A DNA stretch of 64,000 bases from Methylotenera sp. (GTDB lineage: Bacteria; Pseudomonadota; Gammaproteobacteria; Burkholderiales; Methylophilaceae), in assembly GCA_021732365.1 (NCBI GenBank), contig JAKFVD010000016.1, positions 1 through 64,000 on the forward strand, in the 5' to 3' direction. Shown here piece by piece: positions 17,147 through 25,358 of the stretch. The position numbers were made by a program, and so were the translations under genes. Under the pieces are notes generated by a model, which searched no databases, was not told the origin of the DNA, and saw nothing but the letters and a program-made list of their open reading frames with translations. Within the stretch, counting starts at the first letter, position 1. Each line of letters begins with the position of its first letter.

Positions 17147-18004
17147 CTACCAATCGCCAGAGGCTCCGCCACCGCCAAAATCACCGCCACCGCCGCCCCA
17201 GCTACTAGAGCCGCCGCCACTCCAGCCGCCCCCGCCCATAGGCACACCACCATAGCCGCCAACACCTCGCCCACCCATCATCATGGTAAAAAAGAAGGCG
17301 ATAATAGCGAAAATAACTGCCGCACCCAAGGCAAGACCCAACAACCAAACTGCCGCACCAACCAAGCTACCATTAAGCGCGCTGCCGCCGAATGTGCCAA
17401 AAATACTGCGCAGAAACAAACCCGAAATTAAAGCGCCAAATAATAAAATAGGCAATAAATTCTCTATAGAATTGTTGCTGGCAGCAGAGGTTTGCGGCGC
17501 AGGTAGTTGCTCACCATTAATTAAGCCAATTAACTTATCAACACCTGCATCTAAACCACCATAAAAATTACCCTGCTTAAATTGGGGCGAAATAATTTCG
17601 CTAATCACACGCTTGGCAATTAAATCTGGAATAGCACCCTCTAAACCATAACCGACTTCGATACGAATTTTTCGGTCATCTTTAGCCACTAAAATAAGTA
17701 CACCATCATCAATTTTTTCGCGCCCTATTTTCCACTTTTCTACCACTCGAATGGAAAACTGCGTGATATCTTCAGGCTGCGTGCTGGGCAATATAAGCAC
17801 AGCGATTTGACTGCCTTTTTGTTGCTCAAATGCGGCTAATTTAGAATCGAGCTGGGCTTGCTGATCTGCGGATAGCGTTTGAGTTAAATCGGTGACGCGC
17901 GATTTAAGTTCGGGGATGGCAACCAAATCTGCACGCGTAATGCCTGATGCAAACAGTAGCAACACGCAAAACGCGTACAAGCTGGCTTTAATGTTGAAAA
18001 ACAC
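17147..18004 (-). CDS. TPM-domain YgcG-family membrane protein
   Basis: This 285-aa protein has a signal peptide (ending GITRA), a TPM domain (SQIAVLILPSTQ, VEKWKIGREKIDDGVLILVA, RIEVGYGLEGAIPD), two hydrophobic helices, and a low-complexity Gly/Ser/Trp tail ending SGDW. This is the YgcG-like architecture. It lies between lemA and the short TPM gene in one operon. Confidence 0.85.
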   Translation of the reverse strand: MFFNIKASLYAFCVLLLFASGITRADLVAIPELKSRVTDLTQTLSADQQAQLDSKLAAFEQQKGSQIAVLILPSTQPEDITQFSIRVVEKWKIGREKIDDGVLILVAKDDRKIRIEVGYGLEGAIPDLIAKRVISEIISPQFKQGNFYGGLDAGVDKLIGLINGEQLPAPQTSAASNNSIENLLPILLFGALISGLFLRSIFGTFGGSALNGSLVGAAVWLLGLALGAAVIFAIIAFFFTMMMGGRGVGGYGGVPMGGGGWSGGGSSSWGGGGGDFGGGGASGDW

Positions 18005-18060
18005 TTTAAAATAAATAGTAAAGTTAAAAATTGAGTGAATTTAAGTGTTAACTTAAGCTA

Positions 18061-18657
18061 TTATTTATCCCCAAAATCCACCTTAGGCGTTACAGAAATC
18101 GCTTTTTCATTTTCTACTGTAAAGCTTGGCTTGGTTTTATAGCCAAACATCATGGCAGTTAGGTTATTAGGAAAGCTACGCACAGCCACGTTGTATTCTT
18201 TAATGGTGGTGATGTAGCGATTACGCGCAACTGTTACGCGGTTTTCTGTGCCTTCTAATTGCGCCTGCAAGTCTCTAAAACCCTGGTCAGCTTTTAGATT
18301 AGGATAATTCTCAGCCACCACCATCAAGCGCGATAGCGCACCAGTTAACTGGCCTTGCGCAGCTTGAAATCTGGCAAATGCTTCTGGGTCGTTCAATAGT
18401 TCAGGTGTTACTTGCATGCTACCCACTTTAGAGCGCGCATTCGCCACATCCGTTAACACTTCTTGCTCATGCGCGGCGTAACCTTTTACCGTTTCCACCA
18501 AATTAGGCACCAAGTCTGCACGACGCTGATATTGGTTTAACACTTCTGCCCAGCTGGCTTTCGCTTCTTCGTCTAAGCTTTGAAAAGCATTGTAGCCGCA
18601 GCCAGATAAACTTAACACTAAAATCAACGGTAAAAATTTCTGCCAAAAAGTACGCAT
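18061..18657 (-). CDS. lemA: LemA-family lipoprotein
   Basis: This 198-aa protein carries a lipobox (LSGCGYN) and the helical LemA domain: WAEVLNQYQRRADLVPNLVE, VKGYAAHEQEVLTDVANARS and the C-terminal NVAVRSFPNNLTAMMFGYK. Such proteins are membrane-anchored helical bundles, co-encoded with TPM proteins as here. The role is not known. Confidence 0.92.
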   Translation of the reverse strand: MRTFWQKFLPLILVLSLSGCGYNAFQSLDEEAKASWAEVLNQYQRRADLVPNLVETVKGYAAHEQEVLTDVANARSKVGSMQVTPELLNDPEAFARFQAAQGQLTGALSRLMVVAENYPNLKADQGFRDLQAQLEGTENRVTVARNRYITTIKEYNVAVRSFPNNLTAMMFGYKTKPSFTVENEKAISVTPKVDFGDK

Positions 18658-18727
18658 TTAAAACTCCTTAATCATCGTTATTACTCATTATATTGGGCTA
18701 AATATACTTATATTCAAGTATTTGCGA

Positions 18728-19279
18728 TTAAGTGCTAATTGCATCTAATGCCATACATAAATCATCCCACGTTTTTGCTTTATTGGCTAAATGCAACAAT
18801 AAATCATCTGGATGGTAAGTTGCGATTACTTGCAACCCATTCACTATATGCATAATACCGCGCAAACTTTCCAGTGATTCAGTGCTGGCCAATAGCTGCT
18901 GTGCCAATCCTTCACCCATTATTATCGCCACTCTTGCGTCCAAGCTTGCTATGTCTTGTGTTAGCTGCTGTGTATGATAAGTTTGCGTTTTATTAATGCT
19001 AAGCGCACGTAAAATATTGTTAAACAAATCAGTAGCTTGGTCAGTTAACTCGGCAGGCAACACAAACAGCCACTTCTTATCGTCTGATGTAATTAACACT
19101 GATTGGTTAACAAGTTGTGGCGTTTCAATCCCAACTTTTTCAATAACAAGATCTTCAACACTTGCATCCAAAACAGGCTGCATAGGCTCAAAGATACTCT
19201 GTGTTGGTAACGGTGCGCGCAATGTCCAAAGTGGCAGCAGTTCTAATTCGCGCAAAACGTCTTCACGTGTCATGCTCAT
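18728..19279 (-). CDS. DNA polymerase III psi-like / degenerate family-4 UDG-like protein
   Basis: This 183-aa gene overlaps the end of rimI (ATGA). Its N-terminus (TREDVLRELELLPLWTLR) and C-terminus (IATYHPDDLLLHLANKAKTW) resemble the ends of family-4 uracil-DNA glycosylases usually encoded here in betaproteobacteria. However, the four iron-sulphur cysteines and the catalytic GEAPG block are absent; only one Cys remains. The segment FNNILRALSINKTQTY and the early LRAP recall E. coli HolD (psi), which is encoded next to rimI and has a UDG-like fold. I infer a psi-like clamp-loader subunit or an inactive UDG derivative. A true ung lies elsewhere in the window. Confidence 0.5.
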   Translation of the reverse strand: MSMTREDVLRELELLPLWTLRAPLPTQSIFEPMQPVLDASVEDLVIEKVGIETPQLVNQSVLITSDDKKWLFVLPAELTDQATDLFNNILRALSINKTQTYHTQQLTQDIASLDARVAIIMGEGLAQQLLASTESLESLRGIMHIVNGLQVIATYHPDDLLLHLANKAKTWDDLCMALDAIST

Positions 19280-19737
19280 AGCGCAAGACCCATTAAAACA
19301 GCATCTTCGCGACCGTTATGCGCAGGATAATAACCACGGCGCACCGCCATTTCGCAAAATCCCATATTTTCGTACAAAGCAATAGCCGAAATATTACTGG
19401 GGCGCACTTCTAAAAACATATTGGCCGCTTTGTGATTTTTGGCGATTTGCAGCATATGTTCCAATAAATAGCGGCCTAAACCTTGTTTTTGCTGATCTTT
19501 TGCGACACTTAAATTCAGCAGGTGCGCTTCATCTAGCACCATCATTAATAACGCATATCCAATGATTTTTTGATTCGCTTCAAGCACCCAAGCACTGTAG
19601 CCAGAATTGAGCGAATCGCTAAAATTGCCGCGCGTCCATGGGTGCGTGTAAATCGTTGGCTCAATCGCCATCACTCCATCCAAATCCGCTATTTGCATAG
19701 GCCGAAGTTGATAATTTGGCTTCAAAACTGCACTCAT
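19276..19737 (-). CDS. rimI: ribosomal protein S18-alanine N-acetyltransferase
   Basis: This 153-aa GNAT acetyltransferase modifies the N-terminal Ala of ribosomal protein S18. Motifs are IEPTIYTHPWTRGNF at the N-terminus, the acetyl-CoA loop KDQQKQGLGRYLL, and VRPSNISAIALYENMGF. Both ends overlap neighbours by 4 bp (ATGA), so tsaB, rimI and the psi-like gene are translationally coupled. Confidence 0.93.
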   Translation of the reverse strand: MSAVLKPNYQLRPMQIADLDGVMAIEPTIYTHPWTRGNFSDSLNSGYSAWVLEANQKIIGYALLMMVLDEAHLLNLSVAKDQQKQGLGRYLLEHMLQIAKNHKAANMFLEVRPSNISAIALYENMGFCEMAVRRGYYPAHNGREDAVLMGLAL

Positions 19738-20435
19738 AATCGCAAGCCTTGCTCACGCTCTAAGGTAGTCAAGGCCACACGATTGCGAATATAAATCGGC
19801 ATCGCCTCTGCCGCTGGCTTAGCTTGACCTGATTCAAAAATGGGTTGTGCCAAACGCAAAATCGCTTCAGCAGTTGGGGTAATATCAGACACAATATTAA
19901 GCAAACTTTGGCTTAAATTTTGAGCATAAATTTGGGTTAACTTTTCCGCATACACCGCCCAACCGCTACCAACGCCGATCCAATCATCACCCTGCAACGT
20001 TGGCGCGTCTTGCGGCTTGCACACTTTGGTATCAGATATTTCCAACCAAATACCGTTTTGTTTCATTAAAGCGGCATGGTAAATCTCACCCATACGCGCA
20101 TCCAAACAAACAATCACTTTGTGTTGCCCACTTGCCTCAGCTACTGCGGTTAAAGTATTAATACCCACAACCGGCAAATTGGCACCATAACCCAAACCTT
20201 GCGCCACGCCGCTGGCAATGCGTACGCCAGTAAATGCGCCAGGCCCAGCACCAAAGGCGATGCCATCCAAATCTTTCAGCTTAATATTGGCGCTATCCAG
20301 CAAAACTTGAATTTGCGGTAATACCAATTGCGATGCAGCCGAACCAGCTGCTTGATAGTGCGTAAAAATCCTATCGTCCTTTGTTAAAGCTAACGATAGA
20401 AATTCAGTAGAAGTGTCCAGTGCCAGTAGATTCAT
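19734..20435 (-). CDS. tsaB: tRNA threonylcarbamoyladenosine biosynthesis protein TsaB
   Basis: This 233-aa ASKHA-fold protein partners TsaD in forming t6A37 in tRNAs that read ANN codons. Signatures are LALDTSTEFLSLAL at the N-terminus and GIAFGAGPGAFTGVRI. It heads the tsaB-rimI operon, the normal order. Confidence 0.95.
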   Translation of the reverse strand: MNLLALDTSTEFLSLALTKDDRIFTHYQAAGSAASQLVLPQIQVLLDSANIKLKDLDGIAFGAGPGAFTGVRIASGVAQGLGYGANLPVVGINTLTAVAEASGQHKVIVCLDARMGEIYHAALMKQNGIWLEISDTKVCKPQDAPTLQGDDWIGVGSGWAVYAEKLTQIYAQNLSQSLLNIVSDITPTAEAILRLAQPIFESGQAKPAAEAMPIYIRNRVALTTLEREQGLRL

Positions 20436-20450
20436 GCTATTTGTGTTGAT

Positions 20451-20849
20451 TTAATCAGCCGCTATTTTACCGCGCAATTGCTTCACTTGCCCACGCTGAC
20501 TTTTACTTTGTAATCGGCGTTGTTTAGAACCATAACTAGGCCGCGTCGCGTAGCGCATCGGCTTTACTTGGTTTGCCGCATTCACAATCTCATGCAAACG
20601 TTTAATCGCATCTTTTTTATTCGCCTCTTGCGTACGGAATTGCTGCGCTTTTAATATCAGCACACCTTCATCGGTGATGCGGTTATCTTTGCTTTGGATT
20701 AACTTTTCTTTCAACCAATCACTCAAACTGCTCGCGAGAATATCAAAACGCAAATGAATCGCGCTAGAAACCTTATTCACGTTCTGCCCACCCGCCCCTT
20801 GCGCGCGTATGGCGGTGAGTTCATATTCGGCTTCAAGGATAATAATCAT
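20451..20849 (-). CDS. arfB: alternative ribosome-rescue factor ArfB
   Basis: This 132-aa release-factor homologue hydrolyses peptidyl-tRNA on ribosomes stalled without a stop codon. It has the GGQ motif in QGAGGQNVNKVSSAIHL and a basic C-terminal tail (KQRRLQSKSQRGQVKQLRGK) that would sit in the mRNA channel. It lacks the codon-recognition domain, as expected. It is just upstream of tsaB. Confidence 0.92.
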   Translation of the reverse strand: MIIILEAEYELTAIRAQGAGGQNVNKVSSAIHLRFDILASSLSDWLKEKLIQSKDNRITDEGVLILKAQQFRTQEANKKDAIKRLHEIVNAANQVKPMRYATRPSYGSKQRRLQSKSQRGQVKQLRGKIAAD

Positions 20850-20924
20850 TAATAATATTAACTTAAGCTGAACAATAAATTAAACACTTGAATACAATTA
20901 TGATAAATTTATTTACATCTCTAG

Positions 20925-20940
20925 CCCGATAGGGCTATTG
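20925..20940 (+). promoter_or_regulatory. shared VPLPA-CTERM promoter motif, copy 1
   Basis: CCCGATAGGGCTATTG ends 57 bp before the ATG of the VPLPA-CTERM gene at 20998. A nearly identical CCCGTTTGGGCTATTG lies 54 bp before the other VPLPA-CTERM gene (33062), with TTTACAT a short way upstream in both. Matching sequence and spacing suggest a common activator site or extended promoter. Confidence 0.5.
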
Positions 20941-20997
20941 CTTAGTGCACTAATTGGTATATAACAAACTATTAACTCTCAATCATTTAGGAATAAT

Positions 20998-21540
20998 ATG
21001 AAACGCACTTATCTGTCTGCCTTAATTATCGCTGGATTGCTCTTTGCAAGCTTAAATTCGCAAGCTGCCACATACAATTTTCAATATACATTTACAGATG
21101 CGTCTGTTTTGCAAGGTGTATTTGACGGCACATTACAATCTGATAACGATACCATTTTTATTAATTCGTTTGATACGGTTCAATATGCGGGCGTTGTTTT
21201 CCCAACAATCTCAAACAGCGCTTTCACTACATCGCCTTTTAGTTTTGGCGGAGCGCCAAGATTAAGTTTTTCTGGAAGCGTATTAGACGTTTTTGTATGT
21301 TCAGGTGGGCTCGATAGCAATGGCGTTTGTGACGTTAATCAGCCGACTCTCATTTTAGATTCAACTTTCAGCCTCATTTTTATTACAACAGATACTGCCA
21401 ACCCTCCAGCAGACTTTTATGACGCTGCTAATTGGTCATTAACCGAAGTGCCAGCAGCTGTTCCACTACCCGCTGCGGCTTGGTTATTTGGTAGCGCCTT
21501 ATTAGGATTTTTTGGTTTACGTCGTAAAGAAATTATTTAA
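20998..21540 (+). CDS. VPLPA-CTERM sorting-domain protein
   Basis: This 180-aa exported protein has a signal peptide (ending SQAA) and a short Gly/Ser/Phe-rich mature domain with two Cys (CSGGLDSNGVC). It ends in a classic exosortase sorting signal: VPLPAAAWLFGS, a hydrophobic helix and the basic LRRK tail. It is probably processed by an exosortase and delivered to the cell surface or exopolysaccharide matrix. No exosortase gene is in this window. A GGAATAAT stretch precedes the ATG. Confidence 0.8.
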   Translation: MKRTYLSALIIAGLLFASLNSQAATYNFQYTFTDASVLQGVFDGTLQSDNDTIFINSFDTVQYAGVVFPTISNSAFTTSPFSFGGAPRLSFSGSVLDVFVCSGGLDSNGVCDVNQPTLILDSTFSLIFITTDTANPPADFYDAANWSLTEVPAAVPLPAAAWLFGSALLGFFGLRRKEII

Positions 21541-21553
21541 GTTCTTATCTAAC

Positions 21554-21586
21554 AAAAGCCTCAACTCTAAACGCGTTGCGGCTTTT
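21554..21586 (+). terminator. probable terminator after the VPLPA-CTERM gene
   Basis: AAAAGCC (21554-21560) pairs with GGCTTTT (21580-21586), with an inner AAC/GTT pairing, and is followed by a T-rich stretch. It lies just before the convergent dinG stop. Confidence 0.6.
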
Positions 21587-21605
21587 TGTATTTTGCTTAC
21601 GCCTG

Positions 21606-23531
21606 TTATTTATTACTAAAAAACGCTTCCACATCAGCCAATTCCTTAGTCCTTTTAAACGGTGGCAAACTTTGCCAAATTCTTTTTCCATAAGGTTTTG
21701 TAATCAATCTCGGATCGCAGATCACTAGTACGCCTCTATCGGTTTCATCGCGTATCAATCGGCCTGCGCCTTGTTTTAAGGTAATCACGGAATACGGCAA
21801 TTGATATTCCATAAACGCGTTCTTGCCTTCTTGGTTCATCTTGTCGATGCGCGCGGAAAGTACTGGGTCATCTGGCGGTGCAAACGGCAACTTGTCGATA
21901 ATCACGACTGAAAGCGCTTCACCACGCACATCGACGCCCTCCCAAAAGCTTTGACTACCAACTAATACGGCGTTGCCGTGGGCGCGAAATCTATCCAATA
22001 ATTCCGTACGTGTACTTTCACCTTGCATCAACAATGGGTACTCCATGCCCGCAGTTGCGAATGCATCTTTTAGTAGCGCATGCACTTCGCGCATGGCTTT
22101 TAGCGATGTGCACAGTACAAACGCGCGGCCTTGGCTGGCCTGAATCACAGGCAAACTCACCGCCGCAACAGCGGCGGCATACGCACTATTATTGGGGTCT
22201 GGCATATTGGGCGGGGCGTACAATAATGCTTGATTGCCGTAATCAAACGGGCTTTCCCAAAAGCCTGTTTCTGCCGCGTGCAAACCCATTTGCGCGATGT
22301 AATGACTAAAATCGCTTTTCACGGCCAAAGTCGCTGAAGTAAAAATCCAGGCGCGTGGCTGCGCGTTGAGTTGTTTGCTGAAACCATCTGCCACACTGAG
22401 CGGTGTGGCGTGCAACTGTACGGATTGCGTAAACACTTCTACCCAGCGCACTAGATTAGTATTTTCGGCCTTAATCCAATTGCCCAATTGCCCGCTTAAT
22501 GCTTCACCACGCTGCCAGCATTTTTCCAGCATTGGGTCACGCGCAGCTTGGCTTTCAAGCACTTTGGTTAACTGACTTAACGCTGTTTGCAGGTCGAAAA
22601 ATGCGGATTCAAAATTTTTCAGCGCTAAAGCTTTTTGCACTGGCATGCGCGAGCCTTCATACTGAAAAACCAGCCTAAAATCCTTGCAGGCTTTTTCCAC
22701 AATCGGAATACTTTCGCCCAGCGCCACGCAATCTTTTGCCAATGTTAAATGCGCGGCGGTGCTATCGCGACAAAGCTCTATCAGTTGCGAGGTGGAAATA
22801 TCTTCACCAAAAAAAAGGCCTGCCACTTCTGGTAGTTGATGCGCCTCATCAAAAATCACCGTGTTAGCACTTGGCAACAACTCTGCTACGCCTTCATCGC
22901 GCAGCATCACATCAGCAAAAAACAGATGATGATTCACTACTATTACATCTGCTGCCAGCGCCTTTTTACGTGCTTCCATCACAAAACAATCTTTGTAAAA
23001 ACTGCAATCTTGGCCTAAACAATTATCGCGCGTGCTGGTCACATTTAGCCAAATAGTGACGTTTTCAGGCACTTCAGTTAACTCACTTTTATCACCTGTT
23101 TTTGAGTTTTCGGCAAAATTTTGGATTAAGTGCACATATTTTGCATCCTCGCGCGAGGCAAATCGGCCACTTTGTGCCGCTGCCTCTAAATGATAATGGC
23201 ACACATAATTAGAACGGCCTTTGAGCATGGCAACGGTTACTGGTACTTTCAGCGCATCACGCACATTAGGCAAATCGCGGTTAAATAGCTGATCTTGCAA
23301 GGTTTTAGTGCCAGTCGAAATAATGACTTTACCGCCAGATAAAAGCGCAGGCACAAGGTAGGCAAAGGTTTTACCCGTGCCCGTACCGGCCTCTGCCACT
23401 AATTGTTTATTGTGTTTGATGGCGGATTCTATGGCCAAAGCCATCTCGAGCTGCTGTGGTCGTTCACTGTACCCAGCGATACTTTCTGCTAATTGACTAT
23501 TTGAAGCGAAGAAATTTTTTAATGTTGTCAT
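21606..23531 (-). CDS. ATP-dependent DNA helicase, DinG/YoaA family
   Basis: This 641-aa superfamily 2 iron-sulphur helicase has Walker A in EAGTGTGKTFAYLVP, a DEAH box in VIFDEAHQLPE, and the four-Cys cluster between them (NYVCHYHLE, then DNCLGQDCSFYKDCF). The C-terminal motifs include VLVGSQSFWEGVDV and QGAGRLIRDETDRG. It unwinds 5'-3' and acts at damaged or structured DNA. DinG and YoaA cannot be separated with certainty by eye, so I give no symbol. Confidence 0.92.
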   Translation of the reverse strand: MTTLKNFFASNSQLAESIAGYSERPQQLEMALAIESAIKHNKQLVAEAGTGTGKTFAYLVPALLSGGKVIISTGTKTLQDQLFNRDLPNVRDALKVPVTVAMLKGRSNYVCHYHLEAAAQSGRFASREDAKYVHLIQNFAENSKTGDKSELTEVPENVTIWLNVTSTRDNCLGQDCSFYKDCFVMEARKKALAADVIVVNHHLFFADVMLRDEGVAELLPSANTVIFDEAHQLPEVAGLFFGEDISTSQLIELCRDSTAAHLTLAKDCVALGESIPIVEKACKDFRLVFQYEGSRMPVQKALALKNFESAFFDLQTALSQLTKVLESQAARDPMLEKCWQRGEALSGQLGNWIKAENTNLVRWVEVFTQSVQLHATPLSVADGFSKQLNAQPRAWIFTSATLAVKSDFSHYIAQMGLHAAETGFWESPFDYGNQALLYAPPNMPDPNNSAYAAAVAAVSLPVIQASQGRAFVLCTSLKAMREVHALLKDAFATAGMEYPLLMQGESTRTELLDRFRAHGNAVLVGSQSFWEGVDVRGEALSVVIIDKLPFAPPDDPVLSARIDKMNQEGKNAFMEYQLPYSVITLKQGAGRLIRDETDRGVLVICDPRLITKPYGKRIWQSLPPFKRTKELADVEAFFSNK

Positions 23532-23882
23532 TACATTGCAACAAAAAATGAGCCAGCAGGACTAGATAGAACTATAAACGGATGAATCATGATGTCATGT
23601 TGCCAAGATAAAGTATTGTGTGTGAAACGTTAGTGAACTATTTTGAGCGTTATTTTTGACTTCGCAGACAATTTTATACGGAAACCAACCCATTAAAACG
23701 ATTGCGCTATAAATTTAATTTTTTAACTAGTTTGAATCTAAAAACACTTTTCTAACGTATCAATTAATCATCAATTGAAAATTGATGATTAAAAATTTTA
23801 CTCATCGTAATTTTAAAAGTTACGTGTAGTTGGTTGGTGTTTTGAATACTTTTAAATTATTGTTATTTACTTGGAGAATCAG
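23532..23882. other. 351-bp intergenic region with a 13-bp palindrome
   Basis: This AT-rich spacer lies between divergent dinG and the DUF4394/PEP-CTERM gene. It holds a perfect inverted repeat TTAATCATCAATT at 23764-23776 with its complement at 23780-23792 (3-nt loop), about 90 bp upstream of the PEP-CTERM start. It could be an operator. I see no gene here. Confidence 0.5.
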
Positions 23883-24770
23883 ATGAACGGTTTTAAATTA
23901 CGAACGACGATGGGCGTTGCGATTGCAGCAGCTTTATCGATTTTTGCTGGCAGCGCAAACGCTGTTAGTTTAGTGGCGATTAACAGCAGCAATCAAATTA
24001 GTATTTTTGACAGCAGCAACGCAGCGAGCGCAGTGTTTAATGATATTACTGGCCTTGAATCTGGCGAAAGCTTTATTGGTATTGATTTACGTCCATCAAA
24101 CAATTTGGTTTATGGCTTAACGCGTTTGAACAATATCTATACGATTGATGCTGTAACTGGTAATACTTCATTTGTAGCCGCTTTAAATAACCCAGTGATT
24201 ACTGCTGGCAAATCTTATGGCATAGACTTTAATCCAGTTGCTGATCGTGGTACAGCTGCATCATTACGTTTGATTAGCTCTACCGGTGAAAACTATGCGA
24301 TTAACGCAACTACTGGCGCGGTGACTGTAGCAACATCTATCGCTGCTGGTTTTAATGCGGTTGCATATACCAACAGCGATGCTAGCACACCAACAACGGC
24401 ACCAAACTCAACAGGCTTATATTATATCAACAGCACAAACGACACTTTATCATTTGCAGCAACTGCTTTTAACGCACCAACTATCAGCACCGTTGGTTCA
24501 CTTGGCCTTGATATTCTGAGTGCCAATGGTTTTGAAATTTTTGCAGATGGCGTTGGTTATGCCGCAATTAACGTTGATGATGGTTTACTTCAATCTAAAT
24601 TAGTCACCATTAATACGGCAACTGGTGCGGCAACAGTTGTAGGTACATTTAATGGCACGATTAACGGCTTAGCGATTGCGCCAGTGCCAGAGCCAGAAAC
24701 CTATGCCATGCTAGTTGCTGGTTTAGGTTTAGTTGGAGCTGCTTCACGTCGTAGAAATAAAAAAGCTTAA
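23883..24770 (+). CDS. DUF4394-type PEP-CTERM protein
   Basis: This 295-aa exported protein has a signal peptide (ending GSANA). Its body consists of strand repeats such as QISIFDSSNAAS, LVYGLTRLNNIYTIDAVTGN and SKLVTINTATGAATVVGTF, the DUF4394 pattern. A C-terminal PEP-CTERM signal follows (VPEPETYAMLVAGLGLVG, then RRRNKK). The frame opens at TTG 23871, but GGAG at 23873 makes ATG 23883 the start. It is a likely exosortase substrate, surface- or matrix-associated. Confidence 0.85.
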   Translation: MNGFKLRTTMGVAIAAALSIFAGSANAVSLVAINSSNQISIFDSSNAASAVFNDITGLESGESFIGIDLRPSNNLVYGLTRLNNIYTIDAVTGNTSFVAALNNPVITAGKSYGIDFNPVADRGTAASLRLISSTGENYAINATTGAVTVATSIAAGFNAVAYTNSDASTPTTAPNSTGLYYINSTNDTLSFAATAFNAPTISTVGSLGLDILSANGFEIFADGVGYAAINVDDGLLQSKLVTINTATGAATVVGTFNGTINGLAIAPVPEPETYAMLVAGLGLVGAASRRRNKKA

Positions 24771-24807
24771 TTCGACGCTGTATTTATTTAATACCGCTGT
24801 TTTATAG

Positions 24808-24840
24808 ATGCCACATTCTGATAAAGAGTGTGGCATTTTT
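24808..24840 (+). terminator. terminator after the PEP-CTERM gene
   Basis: ATGCCACA (24808-24815) pairs with TGTGGCAT (24829-24836), extended by an inner TCT/AGA helix with one T-G pair, and is followed by a T7 run. It lies 38 bp after the stop. Confidence 0.85.
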
Positions 24841-24872
24841 TTATCTAAAGTATTGTCATGTAGACCATACCC

Positions 24873-24885
24873 TGTTACGGTAACA
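24873..24885. promoter_or_regulatory. 13-bp palindrome upstream of the Gly-rich gene
   Basis: TGTTACGGTAACA is a perfect inverted repeat about 57 bp upstream of the 95-aa gene. It could be a transcription-factor site; no regulator can be named. Confidence 0.3.
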
Positions 24886-24941
24886 ATGCTGTTAAGTTTG
24901 AAATTACAATTTTATTTCTGTTATATCTCTAGGGAGGATGT

Positions 24942-25229
24942 ATGGACTTAAGTTTAATTATTCAATTAATTAGTGGTGCAGTAGGTGGTAATGTAGCAGG
25001 CAGCTTACTCAAAAATGCCAGTTTAGGTACGCTTGGTAACTCTTTAGTAGGCATTTTAGGTGGGGGCTTAGGCGGCCAATTACTCGGCATGTTGGGGGTT
25101 GGCGGTGCAGAGGCAGCAGGTAGTATGGATATTGGCGCAATCGTTGCACAAGTAGCTGGTGGTGGCGTAGGTGGTGGCGTTCTGTTGGCTATTATCGGCC
25201 TGATTAAAAATGCATTGGCTAAAAAATAG
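24942..25229 (+). CDS. 95-aa Gly-zipper membrane protein
   Basis: This small protein is almost wholly hydrophobic and rich in Gly. It has GNVAGSLLKNASLGTLGNS, a GGGLGGQLLGMLGVGG stretch, and a C-terminal GGGVGGGVLLAIIGLIKN helix ending in KK. Such Gly spacing favours tight helix packing in the membrane. It has an excellent ribosome site (AGGGAGG, 7 nt before ATG). I do not recognise a named family; GlsB/YeaQ-like proteins were considered, but the match is weak. Confidence 0.65.
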   Translation: MDLSLIIQLISGAVGGNVAGSLLKNASLGTLGNSLVGILGGGLGGQLLGMLGVGGAEAAGSMDIGAIVAQVAGGGVGGGVLLAIIGLIKNALAKK

Positions 25230-25236
25230 CAGTTTT

Positions 25237-25304
25237 AAATAAGCCTATTTTGAATTCCGTTATAAGCATTAAGCTAATTTCGTTTGTTTAAAATAGGTTT
25301 ATTT
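25237..25304 (+). terminator. long-loop inverted repeat after the Gly-rich gene
   Basis: AAATAAGCCTATTTT (25237-25251) and AAAATAGGTTTATTT (25290-25304) are inverted copies with one wobble pair and a 38-nt loop, followed by more T. It may act as a terminator for the preceding gene. Confidence 0.4.
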
Positions 25305-25358
25305 TTTACATATTCACTTTTAAATTCACTTAAAATAAATTCACTTAAAAATTATTGC

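Noticed and set aside
17102..17431. Pro/Ala/Thr-rich plus-strand open frames opposite the TPM genes
   Set aside because: They are antisense shadows of the Gly/Ser-rich tail of the TPM protein; composition explains them, and no ribosome site or family match is seen.
20925..20960. Sigma-54 promoter overlapping the VPLPA-CTERM motif
   Set aside because: The GG and GC pairs are not 10 bp apart as sigma-54 needs, so the motif is better left as an unassigned element.
25284..25358. Upstream extension of the NlpC/P60 protein
   Set aside because: The extension starts at a TTG inside an inverted repeat and would bury the signal peptide.
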